Shown here piece after piece: positions 17,542 to 24,979 of a DNA stretch of 35,962 nt. The translations under genes were made by a program, and so were the position numbers. Each line of letters opens with the position of its first letter. The first letter of the stretch is position 1. Under the pieces are notes generated by a model. It did no database searches. It had not been told where the DNA came from and saw only the letters and a program-made list of their open reading frames with translations. The stretch is from Pseudomonas sp. PA15(2017) (GTDB taxonomy: Bacteria > Pseudomonadota > Gammaproteobacteria > Pseudomonadales > Pseudomonadaceae): contig NZ_MSXV01000006.1 in the NCBI RefSeq assembly GCF_001945395.1, forward strand, positions 1 through 35,962, given 5' to 3'.

Positions 17542-18012
17542 TCAGGCTTTGTTCAGGGCCTGGGCGGCGGCCAGTACTTCATCGACATGGCCGGGTACCT
17601 TGACTCCCCGCCATTGCTGACGCAGTACGCCATTCTTGTCGATCAGAAAGGTGCTGCGGTCGATGCCCAGGTATTCCTTGCCGTAGAGCTTTTTCAGTTT
17701 GATCACGTCGAAAAGGCCGCAGACGCTTTCGTCCTTGTCCGAGATCAGCTCGAAGGGAAAGCCCTGCTTGGCCTTGAAGTTCTCGTGGGTCTTCAGGCTG
17801 TCGCGCGATACACCGACGATCACCGTATTGGCGGCGGCGAAGGCCACGTGGGCATCGCGAAAACCCTGGCCCTGGGTGGTGCAGCCCGGCGTATTGTCCT
17901 TGGGGTAGAAATAGATCACCAGTTGCTGGCCCTTGCAGGCCGCCAGGGTGAAGTCGCCACCGGTGGCCGGGGCGCTGAAGTCGGGAACGGGGGCGTCGAT
18001 GGCGATGGCCAT
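17542..18012 (-). CDS. bcp: Bcp/PrxQ-type thiol peroxidase
   Basis: This peroxiredoxin reduces hydrogen peroxide and organic hydroperoxides. The 156-residue product has the peroxidatic Cys44 in PKDNTPGCTTQGQGF. The resolving cysteine found five residues later in E. coli BCP is replaced by Gly (TTQGQG). Other cysteines are C26 and C98, and one may take that role, or the enzyme may be a 1-Cys form. AAGGAG lies upstream of the ATG. gcvR is immediately upstream in the same direction (13-base gap), so they are probably co-transcribed. The order matches P. aeruginosa PA1008-PA1009 from memory. Confidence 0.94.
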   Translation of the reverse strand: MAIAIDAPVPDFSAPATGGDFTLAACKGQQLVIYFYPKDNTPGCTTQGQGFRDAHVAFAAANTVIVGVSRDSLKTHENFKAKQGFPFELISDKDESVCGLFDVIKLKKLYGKEYLGIDRSTFLIDKNGVLRQQWRGVKVPGHVDEVLAAAQALNKA

Positions 18013-18025
18013 GGGGGCAGGCTCC

Positions 18026-18583
18026 TTATGGATTCTGGGGGCGCCAGGGTTCGATCAGGGCATCCAGGTTCAGCGCGTCGGCGAAGTCCAGGAACTGGTC
18101 GCGCAACCAGCTGATCTGGGTGCCGGCTGGCAGGGTGACGGTCAGCGTGGCGTTGAGCATGGTGCCGCCGGTCTGTGGCGCCTGGTAGGTGTCGCAGGTC
18201 AGCGCTTCGAGCTCGACGCGGTGGTCGATGAAGAATTGGCACAGTTCATTGAGGATGTCCGGGCGGTACACCGAGCTGACGTAGGCCACGTAGGGCAACG
18301 CCTGGGGGCGAACCTCCTGGGCGGCGCTGCGGATCACGTTGGCAGTGAACTCGTGCTTCTTGGCCAGGGCGGGCAGGCCGGCTTCCAGTCGCGCCAGGGC
18401 GTCCCAGTTGCCAGAGAGCTGCAACACCAGCGCGCTGAGCTCGCCGTGGCGGCTCAGGCGCGTGCTGATGACCGCGCAGCGGTTTTCATGGCTGGCCCGG
18501 CACAGCACATTGGTCAGCTCCATGGCGTTGCTGCCAAGCGCACTGATGACGAGAAATTGTTCGCGAACTGGGGGGGTGGACAT
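18026..18583 (-). CDS. gcvR: GcvR-like ACT-domain regulator
   Basis: The 185-residue protein is made of two ACT domains, the first starting REQFLVISALGSNAMELTNVLCRASHENRC and the second from about residue 95 (PYVAYVSSVYRPDILNELCQFF). In E. coli, GcvR binds glycine and restrains the activator GcvA of the glycine cleavage system; it has no DNA-binding domain. The same role is inferred here by family, not shown. A strong AGGAAGG precedes the ATG. It is divergent from dapA and lies upstream of bcp. Confidence 0.85.
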   Translation of the reverse strand: MSTPPVREQFLVISALGSNAMELTNVLCRASHENRCAVISTRLSRHGELSALVLQLSGNWDALARLEAGLPALAKKHEFTANVIRSAAQEVRPQALPYVAYVSSVYRPDILNELCQFFIDHRVELEALTCDTYQAPQTGGTMLNATLTVTLPAGTQISWLRDQFLDFADALNLDALIEPWRPQNP

Positions 18584-18722
18584 GCAGCCTTCCTAAACGT
18601 TGAACGCCCGGCGCTATAGACAGCGCCAAACAAACTCGCAGGGTAGCGAAAAGCGCTCGCCAGGGGAATGACCTGATGAGGGCGAGCGCGCGTAATGCTA
18701 GTAATCACAGCCACCTGGTCGC

Positions 18723-18751
18723 TTGTGCAAGGCTGGTGGCGCCAGTACCAT
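18723..18751 (+). promoter_or_regulatory. Putative dapA promoter
   Basis: TTGTGC (18723-18728) and TACCAT (18746-18751) are 17 bases apart and end 31 bases before the dapA ATG. The fit is moderate. Confidence 0.4.
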
Positions 18752-18782
18752 TACGGCTCTCTTTTTCGGCAGGAGCGGTTGC

Positions 18783-19661
18783 ATGATTGCGGGCAGTATG
18801 GTGGCACTGGTCACGCCCATGGATGCACAGGGTAATCTCGACTGGGAGGCCCTGAGCAAACTGGTGGACTTCCACCTGCAAGAGGGCACCCATGCCATCG
18901 TCGCGGTCGGCACTACCGGCGAGTCGGCGACGCTCGATGTCAACGAGCACATCGAAGTCATCCGCCGCGTGGTGGATCAGGTCGCCGGGCGCATCCCGGT
19001 CATCGCTGGCACCGGCGCCAACTCCACCCGCGAAGCGGTGGAACTGACCCAGAATGCCAAGACCGCCGGCGCCGATGCCTGCCTGCTGGTCACCCCGTAC
19101 TACAATCGGCCGACCCAGGAAGGCCTGTACCTGCACTTCCGCCATATCGCCGAAGCCGTGGCCATCCCGCAGATTCTCTACAACGTGCCGGGCCGTACCG
19201 CCTGCGACATGCTGCCGGAAACCGTCGAGCGGCTGTCCAAGGTCGACAACATCATCGGCATCAAGGAAGCCACCGGCGACCTGCAGCGTGCCCGTGACAT
19301 CCTCGACCGCGTGGGCTCGAACTTCAGCCTGTACTCCGGCGACGACCCGACCGCGGTCGAGCTGATCCTGCTCGGTGGCAAGGGCAACATCTCGGTGACC
19401 GCCAACGTCGCGCCGCGTGCCATGAGCGACATGTGCACGGCTGCCATGCGCGGTGAAGCGGCGATCGCCCGGGCCATCAACGACCGTCTGATGCCCCTGC
19501 ACAAGAACCTGTTCATCGAAGCCAATCCGATTCCGGTGAAGTGGGCCCTGAATGAAATGGGCATGATGGCCGACGGCATTCGCTTGCCGCTGACCTGGTT
19601 GAGCCCCCGTTGTCACGAACCGCTGCGTCAGGCCCTGCGCCAGTCCGGTGTATTGGTCTAA
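18783..19661 (+). CDS. dapA: 4-hydroxy-tetrahydrodipicolinate synthase
   Basis: DapA condenses pyruvate with aspartate semialdehyde, the first step of the lysine/diaminopimelate branch that feeds peptidoglycan. The 292-residue TIM barrel shows the Schiff-base lysine K161 (GIKEATGD), Y133 (LYNVPGRT), Y107, R138 and the T44-T45 pair in [11 protein letters not shown] 18783 follows AGGAG; the frame is open to 18723 without support. bamC follows after 17 bases, the same pairing as in E. coli and P. aeruginosa. Confidence 0.97.
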   Translation: MIAGSMVALVTPMDAQGNLDWEALSKLVDFHLQEGTHAIVAVGTTGESATLDVNEHIEVIRRVVDQVAGRIPVIAGTGANSTREAVELTQNAKTAGADACLLVTPYYNRPTQEGLYLHFRHIAEAVAIPQILYNVPGRTACDMLPETVERLSKVDNIIGIKEATGDLQRARDILDRVGSNFSLYSGDDPTAVELILLGGKGNISVTANVAPRAMSDMCTAAMRGEAAIARAINDRLMPLHKNLFIEANPIPVKWALNEMGMMADGIRLPLTWLSPRCHEPLRQALRQSGVLV

Positions 19662-19678
19662 TCGAGGAACTACGACGC

Positions 19679-20797
19679 ATGAAGCGACTGGCCGGACTTT
19701 CCGCACTTGCCCTGATCATCACCAGCACCAGTGGCTGTGGCTGGATCTGGGGTGAAAATGGCTACTTCCGCGACCGCGGCAGTGATTACCTGAGCGCACG
19801 GCAGACCGCGCCGATGCAACTGCCTGCCGACGTCGAAGCCAAACGCCTCGACCCGTTGCTGCCGGTTCCCCAGCAGATTCGCGACAGCGAGGCTGCGGGC
19901 GAATACGAAGTGCCGCGTCCGCAGGCGCTGGCCGTCAGCGACAACGTCAGCGAGTTCAGCCTGCAGAACAGCGGCGACTCCAGCTGGCTGGTGGCTCAGC
20001 GCGTGCCGGCCGAAGTATGGCCAGGTGCTCGCCAGTTCTTCGAAGACGGCGGCTTCCGCATCGTCGACGAGCGCCCGCAGACCGGTGAATTCAGCACTGA
20101 CTGGCAGCGCTTCGACGCCCTGTCCAGCAGCATGCAGAGCCGCCTGACCGGCCGTGTCGGTGGCCTGGACGGCAACACCGAAACCCGCGTGCACGTACGC
20201 CTCGAGCCTGGCGTGCAGCGCAATACCAGCGAAATCTTCGTGGTTACAGCGCAGCGCCCGGCAGGCAGCAACAGCGACGTGCCGTTCACCGAACGCAGCG
20301 TCAACAAGACTCTGGACGCCGCACTGCTCGACGAGCTGCAGGCGAGCCTGACCCGCAGCACGGAGCAGGGCGGTTCGGTTTCGCTGCTCGCTGGCCGTGA
20401 CTTCGATGCGCCAAACCGCGTAGCGCTGTCGCAGGACGGCAACGGTAACCCGATCCTCAACCTGAGCACCGACTTCGACCGCGCCTGGTCTGGCGTCGGC
20501 CGCTCGCTGCGCATGGCCGACCTGCGCGTCGACGACATCAACCGCACCCTGGGCGTCTACTACGTCAACCTCGCCGAAGGCCCGCAGCGCAGCAACGAGA
20601 AGCCCGGCTTCTTCAAGCGCATGTTCGGCGGCTCGGAAGACAAGGATGCCGTCGAGGCTCGCGCCGAGCGCTATCAGGTACGCCTGACCGCCGTGGGTGA
20701 CACCGTACAGGTGACCGTCGAGAAGGACATCAACACCGTGGCGCCGGCCGACGTGGCCCGCCGCGTGCTGGACATGATCCAGGAGAACCTCGGCTAG
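19679..20797 (+). CDS. bamC: Outer-membrane assembly lipoprotein BamC
   Basis: BamC is an accessory lipoprotein of the BAM complex that inserts beta-barrel proteins. The 372-residue product has a lipoprotein signal with Cys20 (ITSTSGC), an unstructured N-terminal stretch that in E. coli wraps BamD ([13 protein letters not shown]), and two helix-grip domains, the second near the C-terminus ([21 protein letters not shown]). The frame is open upstream to 19610 inside dapA; ATG 19679, with GAGGAA upstream, begins the lipoprotein signal. It shares a transcript with dapA and ends in a strong terminator. Confidence 0.93.
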   Translation: MKRLAGLSALALIITSTSGCGWIWGENGYFRDRGSDYLSARQTAPMQLPADVEAKRLDPLLPVPQQIRDSEAAGEYEVPRPQALAVSDNVSEFSLQNSGDSSWLVAQRVPAEVWPGARQFFEDGGFRIVDERPQTGEFSTDWQRFDALSSSMQSRLTGRVGGLDGNTETRVHVRLEPGVQRNTSEIFVVTAQRPAGSNSDVPFTERSVNKTLDAALLDELQASLTRSTEQGGSVSLLAGRDFDAPNRVALSQDGNGNPILNLSTDFDRAWSGVGRSLRMADLRVDDINRTLGVYYVNLAEGPQRSNEKPGFFKRMFGGSEDKDAVEARAERYQVRLTAVGDTVQVTVEKDINTVAPADVARRVLDMIQENLG

Positions 20798-20823
20798 GCA
20801 TTCCTGGCGCGCGGTTGGCGATA

Positions 20824-20856
20824 GGCGAAACCCCATGGGGTTTCGCCTTTTGTTTT
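20824..20856 (+). terminator. Intrinsic terminator after bamC
   Basis: A perfect 11-bp stem GGCGAAACCCC / GGGGTTTCGCC has a 2-base loop and is followed by TTTTGTTTT. Confidence 0.9.
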
Positions 20857-20901
20857 CACAGGCGGGGCGTTTCCCTGCCGACCCTTAGAGCCGTGGCGCG
20901 T

Positions 20902-20919
20902 CCGCTCGACGCCGAGCGG
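20902..20919 (+). promoter_or_regulatory. Leader hairpin before purC
   Basis: A perfect 7-bp stem CCGCTCG / CGAGCGG with an ACGC loop ends 32 bases before the purC ATG. It could be part of the 5' untranslated region. No known purine riboswitch structure was recognised. Confidence 0.35.
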
Positions 20920-20951
20920 TGCGACTTTCACGCGACGAGGCGGATCTCGAA

Positions 20952-21818
20952 ATGACCACACCTTCCCTGAGCCTGAAAAAGATCTATTCGGGCAAAGTCC
21001 GCGACCTCTACGAGATCGACGGCAAGCGCATGCTGATGGTCGCCACCGATCGTCTGTCGGCCTTCGACGTGATTCTCGAGCAGCCGATTCCGGACAAGGG
21101 CAAGATCCTCACCGCCATCTCCAATTTCTGGTTCGACAAGCTGGCCCATGTGGTGCCCAACCACTTCACCGGTGATCGTGTCGAAGACGTGGTGCCGGCC
21201 GCCGAGCTGCCGTTGGTCGAGGGCCGTGCGGTGGTCGCCAAGCGCCTCAAACCGGTCGCCGTGGAAGCCATCGTGCGCGGCTACATCGTTGGCTCCGGCT
21301 GGAAGGAATACCAGAAGAACGGCACCGTATGCGGCATCGCGCTTCCTGCCGGCCTGAAGGAAGCGGCCAAGCTGTCCGAGCCGATCTTCACCCCGTCGAC
21401 CAAGGCTGCCGTGGGCGACCATGACGAGAACATCAGCTTCGCCCAATGCGAAGCGATCATCGGCGCCGAACTGGCCGCCAAGGTGCGTGACACCTCCATC
21501 GCCCTGTACAAGGCAGCGGTGGAATACGCCGCCACCCGCGGCATCATCATCGCCGATACCAAGTTCGAATTCGGCCTCGATGAGGACGGCACCCTGACCC
21601 TGATGGATGAGGTGCTGACGCCTGACTCCAGCCGCTTCTGGCCTGCCGACAGCTACGCCGAAGGCACCAACCCGCCGAGCTTCGACAAGCAGTTCGTGCG
21701 CAACTGGCTGGAGTCCACTGGCTGGAACAAGGAGCCGCCGGCCCCGGCCGTGCCGGCCGACGTCGCCCAGAAGACCGCCGACAAGTACCGCGAAGCGCTG
21801 ACCCGGCTCACCGCCTGA
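20952..21818 (+). CDS. purC: SAICAR synthetase, long ADE1-like type
   Basis: This enzyme joins CAIR to aspartate in purine synthesis (step 8). Motifs are [11 protein letters not shown] (start), [42 protein letters not shown], the GDHDENISF loop and [12 protein letters not shown]. At 288 residues it resembles the longer yeast/betaproteobacterial form, not the roughly 236-residue PurC I recall at this position in P. aeruginosa. The start ATG 20952 gives [19 protein letters not shown] lies about 11 bases upstream, and the frame stays open to a GTG at 20919. A terminator from bamC lies before it and its own very strong terminator after it, so it is a single-gene unit. Codon use is like the core genes. 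Confidence 0.95.
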   Translation: MTTPSLSLKKIYSGKVRDLYEIDGKRMLMVATDRLSAFDVILEQPIPDKGKILTAISNFWFDKLAHVVPNHFTGDRVEDVVPAAELPLVEGRAVVAKRLKPVAVEAIVRGYIVGSGWKEYQKNGTVCGIALPAGLKEAAKLSEPIFTPSTKAAVGDHDENISFAQCEAIIGAELAAKVRDTSIALYKAAVEYAATRGIIIADTKFEFGLDEDGTLTLMDEVLTPDSSRFWPADSYAEGTNPPSFDKQFVRNWLESTGWNKEPPAPAVPADVAQKTADKYREALTRLTA

Positions 21819-21836
21819 TCACGCGTTGCCAACACA

Positions 21837-21880
21837 AACGCCGCCGTTCCCTAAAGGGAACGGCGGCGTTTTCGTTTTCT
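21837..21880 (+). terminator. Strong intrinsic terminator after purC
   Basis: A perfect 15-bp stem AACGCCGCCGTTCCC / GGGAACGGCGGCGTT closes on TAAA and is followed by TTCGTTTTC. This is also the last core-like element before the accessory block. Confidence 0.92.
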
Positions 21881-22230
21881 AGTCGAGCGGGATTAGCGCG
21901 CAGAAAATCACCGACGGGTTCTGAGCGCCGTGATGCGGTTTCGCACCTGAGCAACCCCGAAAAAATTACAGCGCGCGCGCCGGTCGTACTGCTGCTTTCG
22001 CCTCGCTTATCCTTGGCTTGATGCTGGTTGCATGGTGGCTAAACTTTGTTATAAAGAGGAGCAGTCCGAGACATGAAGGCTTAACGCCACCTCCCCCTCC
22101 CTGGTAACCGGGCGTGATTAGCCCGACCCGACCCCGAATTCTCTGATGGCCACACAGGGAATAAAGGTGGATGGCGTCTGTCGCATCGACGTCATGGAGG
22201 TTAATCCCAAGTCTATTGAGTGAGACCAGC
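21881..22230 (+). other. Region upstream of the serralysin gene
   Basis: About 350 bases without a convincing gene. Base composition drops toward A/T on the right. It contains the putative serralysin promoter (22028-22055). Just after it comes GAGGAG and a three-codon open frame ATG AAG GCT TAA (22073-22084), then a C-rich tract and a short hairpin CGGGC / GCCCG (about 22108-22124). Two further ATGs (22171 and 22192) precede the chosen serralysin start. Confidence 0.5.
22028..22055 (+). promoter_or_regulatory. Putative serralysin promoter
   Basis: TTGCAT (22028-22033) and TATAAA (22050-22055) are 16 bases apart in an A/T-rich patch. This would give a leader of about 170 bases before the protease ATG. 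Confidence 0.5.
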
Positions 22231-23706
22231 ATGGACGGTACAGAATTCTTCTTGGCAAAAACCAATCCCAGTAGAGCATTCGAGCTTCTTGAAATGGTTG
22301 TAAACGGCATGTCTCGAGGTGGAGGAAGCGTTGACGGCAAAACATCCTATGTTACTGCGCAAGCGGTAGAGGCGATAACGGGAAATAAAAAATGGTATTT
22401 CTCGGCCGATGAAGAGGCACAGGTATTAAGGTATGCATTCAGAGAAGCGGCATCAGTAAGCGAACTTGACGCTTTAAAAGTTCGTGATTTCCAGCCGTTT
22501 TCATCGATTCAAAAAGAAGTGGTCAGGGACTCGCTAACGGCCTGGTCAGATGTGGCGAACATAGTGTTCAAAGAGGCCGCAGATGGCGACAGAGTGAATA
22601 TAGTGTTCGGCAGCTATTCCGATGATGCCTCCACGAAGCATGGATTTACTGTTACCCAAAGACTAGGTGACAGTTTGCTGTCTTCTGAGGTTTGGCTAAA
22701 CACGCGGAGTGACACGTCGCCCGTGCCGATAGGCAGTATCGACAGACTTGCAATGGTGCATGAAATTGGTCACGCGTTGGGTTTGGATCACCCGTCGCCT
22801 TATACGGGCGAAGAGCCCGATGCTAATTACGTGGATTATGCGGACTACAAAGAGGACACCATTGCCTATTCGGTAATGAGTTACTGGGACGAGGCCTTTA
22901 GCGGTCAGACATTCAAGCTGAACGATGACGATGGTCACCCTGTCAGGTACTTTCCACACGCACCGCAGATGGACGACATCGCCACGATCACTGATCTTTA
23001 CGGTGCTAACCTCAATACCCGAGCAGGCGACACTGTCTACGGGTATAACTCGAATGCTGGCCCTGAGTATACCATCACAGCGGGAGCCACCACTGCGCCT
23101 ATATTCTCGATATGGGATGCGGGTGGCGAAGACACCCTGGATCTTTCCGGCTACGACAAATCCCAGATAATCAGCCTTACGCCAGGAACGTTTTCCAGCA
23201 CCAACGGTTATGTGGGTAATCTGTCCATTGCCGAAGGCGTGACAATAGAAAATGCGATAGGTGGCGATGGAAACGACTTGATCATTGGCAACCTGTCCCT
23301 TCAGCCGAATTTAGACGGTGTCGTAAGCACGAATAATACCCTCCGCGGGGGCGGCGGAAATGATCTTATTTTTGGGGGGGCGGGAGGGGATAATCTGTGG
23401 GGCGGCTCCGGCCGTAACACCTTTCTTTATTCCTCCGTACTGGAGTCTACACCCGACGAGCCAGACATCATCTTCGACTTCAAGTCTGGACTGGACAAGC
23501 TAGACCTTAGTGGCATGGGCGAAGTAGGGGCCATCGGCGGCTTATCCTTCAGTGACGCGTTTGACGGCAGCAAAGGCCAGGCGTCTATTCGGTTTGATGA
23601 GGGTACGGGAGCCAGCGTGTTCAGCGTTGATTTCTCCGGCAGCGGGCAACCCGACTTTGCCATTGTTCTCGTTGGCCAGCTAGCTCCTCAGGATATCTTC
23701 ATTTGA
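22231..23706 (+). CDS. Serralysin-type secreted metalloprotease (M10B, AprA-like)
   Basis: A 491-residue relative of alkaline protease AprA. The propeptide-like start is MDGTEFFLAKTNPSRAF. The zinc site is HEIGHALGLDH (H177, E178, H181, H187), and the Met-turn SVMSYW has M216 and zinc-ligand-type Y218. RTX nonapeptides (GGDGNDLII and GGGGNDLIFGGAGGDNL, about 344-400) bind calcium. The C-terminus DFAIVLVGQLAPQDIFI is a type I secretion signal ending Asp plus hydrophobics. No signal peptide is present, as expected. ATG 22231 aligns with the AprA start; the ribosome site is poor, and in-frame ATG 22171 has AGGTGG directly before it. No aprDEF transporter or aprI inhibitor is adjacent. Frequent ATA and other A/T-ending codons set it apart from its neighbours, suggesting transfer. 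Confidence 0.95.
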   Translation: MDGTEFFLAKTNPSRAFELLEMVVNGMSRGGGSVDGKTSYVTAQAVEAITGNKKWYFSADEEAQVLRYAFREAASVSELDALKVRDFQPFSSIQKEVVRDSLTAWSDVANIVFKEAADGDRVNIVFGSYSDDASTKHGFTVTQRLGDSLLSSEVWLNTRSDTSPVPIGSIDRLAMVHEIGHALGLDHPSPYTGEEPDANYVDYADYKEDTIAYSVMSYWDEAFSGQTFKLNDDDGHPVRYFPHAPQMDDIATITDLYGANLNTRAGDTVYGYNSNAGPEYTITAGATTAPIFSIWDAGGEDTLDLSGYDKSQIISLTPGTFSSTNGYVGNLSIAEGVTIENAIGGDGNDLIIGNLSLQPNLDGVVSTNNTLRGGGGNDLIFGGAGGDNLWGGSGRNTFLYSSVLESTPDEPDIIFDFKSGLDKLDLSGMGEVGAIGGLSFSDAFDGSKGQASIRFDEGTGASVFSVDFSGSGQPDFAIVLVGQLAPQDIFI

Positions 23707-23731
23707 CCTCTACGCACCGCACGCGACATTC

Positions 23732-24001
23732 CTATTTGGGCCTGTACGAAGCGTCTCCGAGCGCAGGCGCTTTTCGTTCGAAGTCTCGCGAACAGAACCC
23801 TACAAGGTAATACCAGGTGAGAAGCCTGGCGTAGCGAATCAAAAACTGCCGGTTCGCCGGCCAGGGTGAGTGCAGCGACTCACGCGCGGTCGACACCTCG
23901 TAGGCCGCGATTTTGGGCGTCACACGCAGCCTTTTCTTGCCGTGGCGCTTGGTGTAGGTTATCGACTGGGCGCCACCGCGGTCGCGGCAAGGCAGGTTCA
24001 A
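23732..24001 (-). CDS. Unrecognised small ORF, possible gene fragment
   Basis: I do not recognise this product. From a TTG at 24001 it gives 89 residues, basic in the first half (ITYTKRHGKKRLRVTPKIAAYEV) and aromatic near the end (RYARLLTWYYLVGFCSRDF). The frame stays open far upstream without an ATG, past 24,150 into the antisense of the recombinase, and reads GWNHAVFTLRWRPDN just before the TTG. Codons (GTG TCG ACC GCG CGT GAG TCG CTG) look like genuine high-GC coding sequence. It may be the tail of a broken gene or a non-ATG small gene. No ribosome site is seen. Confidence 0.3.
   Translation of the reverse strand: MNLPCRDRGGAQSITYTKRHGKKRLRVTPKIAAYEVSTARESLHSPWPANRQFLIRYARLLTWYYLVGFCSRDFERKAPALGDASYRPK
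23750..23775 (+). terminator. Weak terminator-like hairpin after the serralysin gene
   Basis: AGCGTC (23750-23755) pairs with GGCGCT (23766-23771), one wobble included, with a 10-base loop and three further T residues. Marginal. Confidence 0.3.
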
Positions 24002-24140
24002 TTCCGCGTTGTCGGGCCGCCAGCGCAGAGTAAAAACAGCGTGATTCCAGCCTTGTTCAACCGATGCTTCCCTTGCCTGCAGGCAGCCTTTCCACGGCTC
24101 AACTGGCCCGAAATGACGCCTCGATGAAAACTGCCCGACG

Positions 24141-24743
24141 ATGAGCCAACTGCCAGAGTCAGAGCAGGGCCAGCAGAGTGGCCCCCGTTTTTTGGGCTAT
24201 GCGCGAGCCAGTGAAACGCCCAGCTTGCTCAGCCAGCTGTTCGGCCTGGAGTTGGCGGGCTGTACCCGGCTGGTGTCCGAGCAGACCAAAAATAACTGGC
24301 GTAATCGCCCGGAACTGACCCGCCTGCTCAGCGAACTGGGTCCTGGCGACGTGCTCACCGTCACCAAGCTCGATCGCTTGGCGCGCAGCACCCGGGAACT
24401 ATTGGAAATCGCCGAGCGCATTCATATCAGCGGAGCAGGCCTGCGCAGCCTCTCCGAACCCTGGGCAGACACCACGACGGAAAACGGCTTGGCCGTTCTG
24501 GCGGTCTTCGCCGGTATCGTCGAATTCGAGCGCTCGCTGATCCTGGAGCGAACCAAGGACGGCCGTGAGGCCGCCAAGGCGCGCGGCGTGAAGTTCGGCG
24601 CCAAGCCGACGCTGACCAACGAGCAGATCGACGAGGCGAAACGGCTGATCGATCAGCAAGGCCAGTCGGTCGATCAGGCGGCCAAGGCGCTCAGCGTCCA
24701 TCGTTCCACGCTTTATCGCGCGCTACGGCGGGTGGAGAAGTAG
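24141..24743 (+). CDS. Serine recombinase, resolvase/invertase family
   Basis: The 200-residue product has the resolvase catalytic domain followed by a helix-turn-helix (QSVDQAAKALSVHRSTLYRAL). The nucleophile is probably Ser24 in GYARASE; the catalytic arginines lie in KLDRLARS; the long E-helix contains AVFAGIVEFERSLILERTKDG. These enzymes resolve cointegrates (Tn3), invert segments or act in plasmid maintenance. The N-terminus carries about 15 extra residues, and the loop after Ser24 (TPSLLSQL) departs from the common STxDQ form. No tnpA or terminal repeat is nearby, so it is an orphan. Its ATG overlaps a seven-codon frame (ATG 24124 to TGA 24144); the ribosome site is weak. Confidence 0.88.
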   Translation: MSQLPESEQGQQSGPRFLGYARASETPSLLSQLFGLELAGCTRLVSEQTKNNWRNRPELTRLLSELGPGDVLTVTKLDRLARSTRELLEIAERIHISGAGLRSLSEPWADTTTENGLAVLAVFAGIVEFERSLILERTKDGREAAKARGVKFGAKPTLTNEQIDEAKRLIDQQGQSVDQAAKALSVHRSTLYRALRRVEK

Positions 24744-24800
24744 CGGTTTATCGCGCAGCCTGTTGTACGGCGGGCGCTCATTGAACGTACGGGTGGTTGC

Positions 24801-24881
24801 TTCATGGTGGACAAGCTTCGCGTTGTTCACCCTACAGCCGATTTTCCTCATGTAGGGTGGATGACGCTCTTTTCATCCACC
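24801..24881. repeat. Pair of related hairpin repeats in inverted orientation
   Basis: First unit: GGTGGACAA (24806-24814) / TTGTTCACC (24823-24831), then CTACA. Second unit: TGTAGGGTGGATGA (from 24851) / CATCCACC (24874-24881). The two share TGTAGGGTG-type ends in opposite orientation (CACCCTACA at 24828-24836 and TGTAGGGTG at 24851-24859), so the pair forms a larger cruciform. This is the architecture of REP doublets. I recall TGTAGGGTGGATAACGC-like repeats scattered in Pseudomonas intergenic DNA. Confidence 0.7.
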
Positions 24882-24979
24882 GTTGCTGCCCCAGCCCGTG
24901 TTATTAGCTGCGGCGGGTGGAAAAGCAGTGGCCCTCCAAGACCGCTATCCACTCGTACCATGTGCCTATAAATCAGCTA

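Larger units (their letters stand above)
23707..24140. other. Intergenic region, serralysin / recombinase
   Basis: About 430 bases. On the plus strand there is only a weak terminator-like hairpin (23750-23775). On the minus strand a reading frame is open from well inside the recombinase gene down to the TAG at 23732-23734. A recombination (res) site for the neighbouring recombinase would be expected here, but I could not identify paired 12-bp sites. Confidence 0.4.

Noticed and set aside
20952..21818. purC as part of the transferred block
   Set aside because: Its codon use and strong terminator resemble the core genes; the compositional shift begins after 21,880.
21966..22340. Minus-strand ORF upstream of and overlapping the serralysin start
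   Set aside because: No ribosome site, unlike known proteins, partly antisense to the protease.
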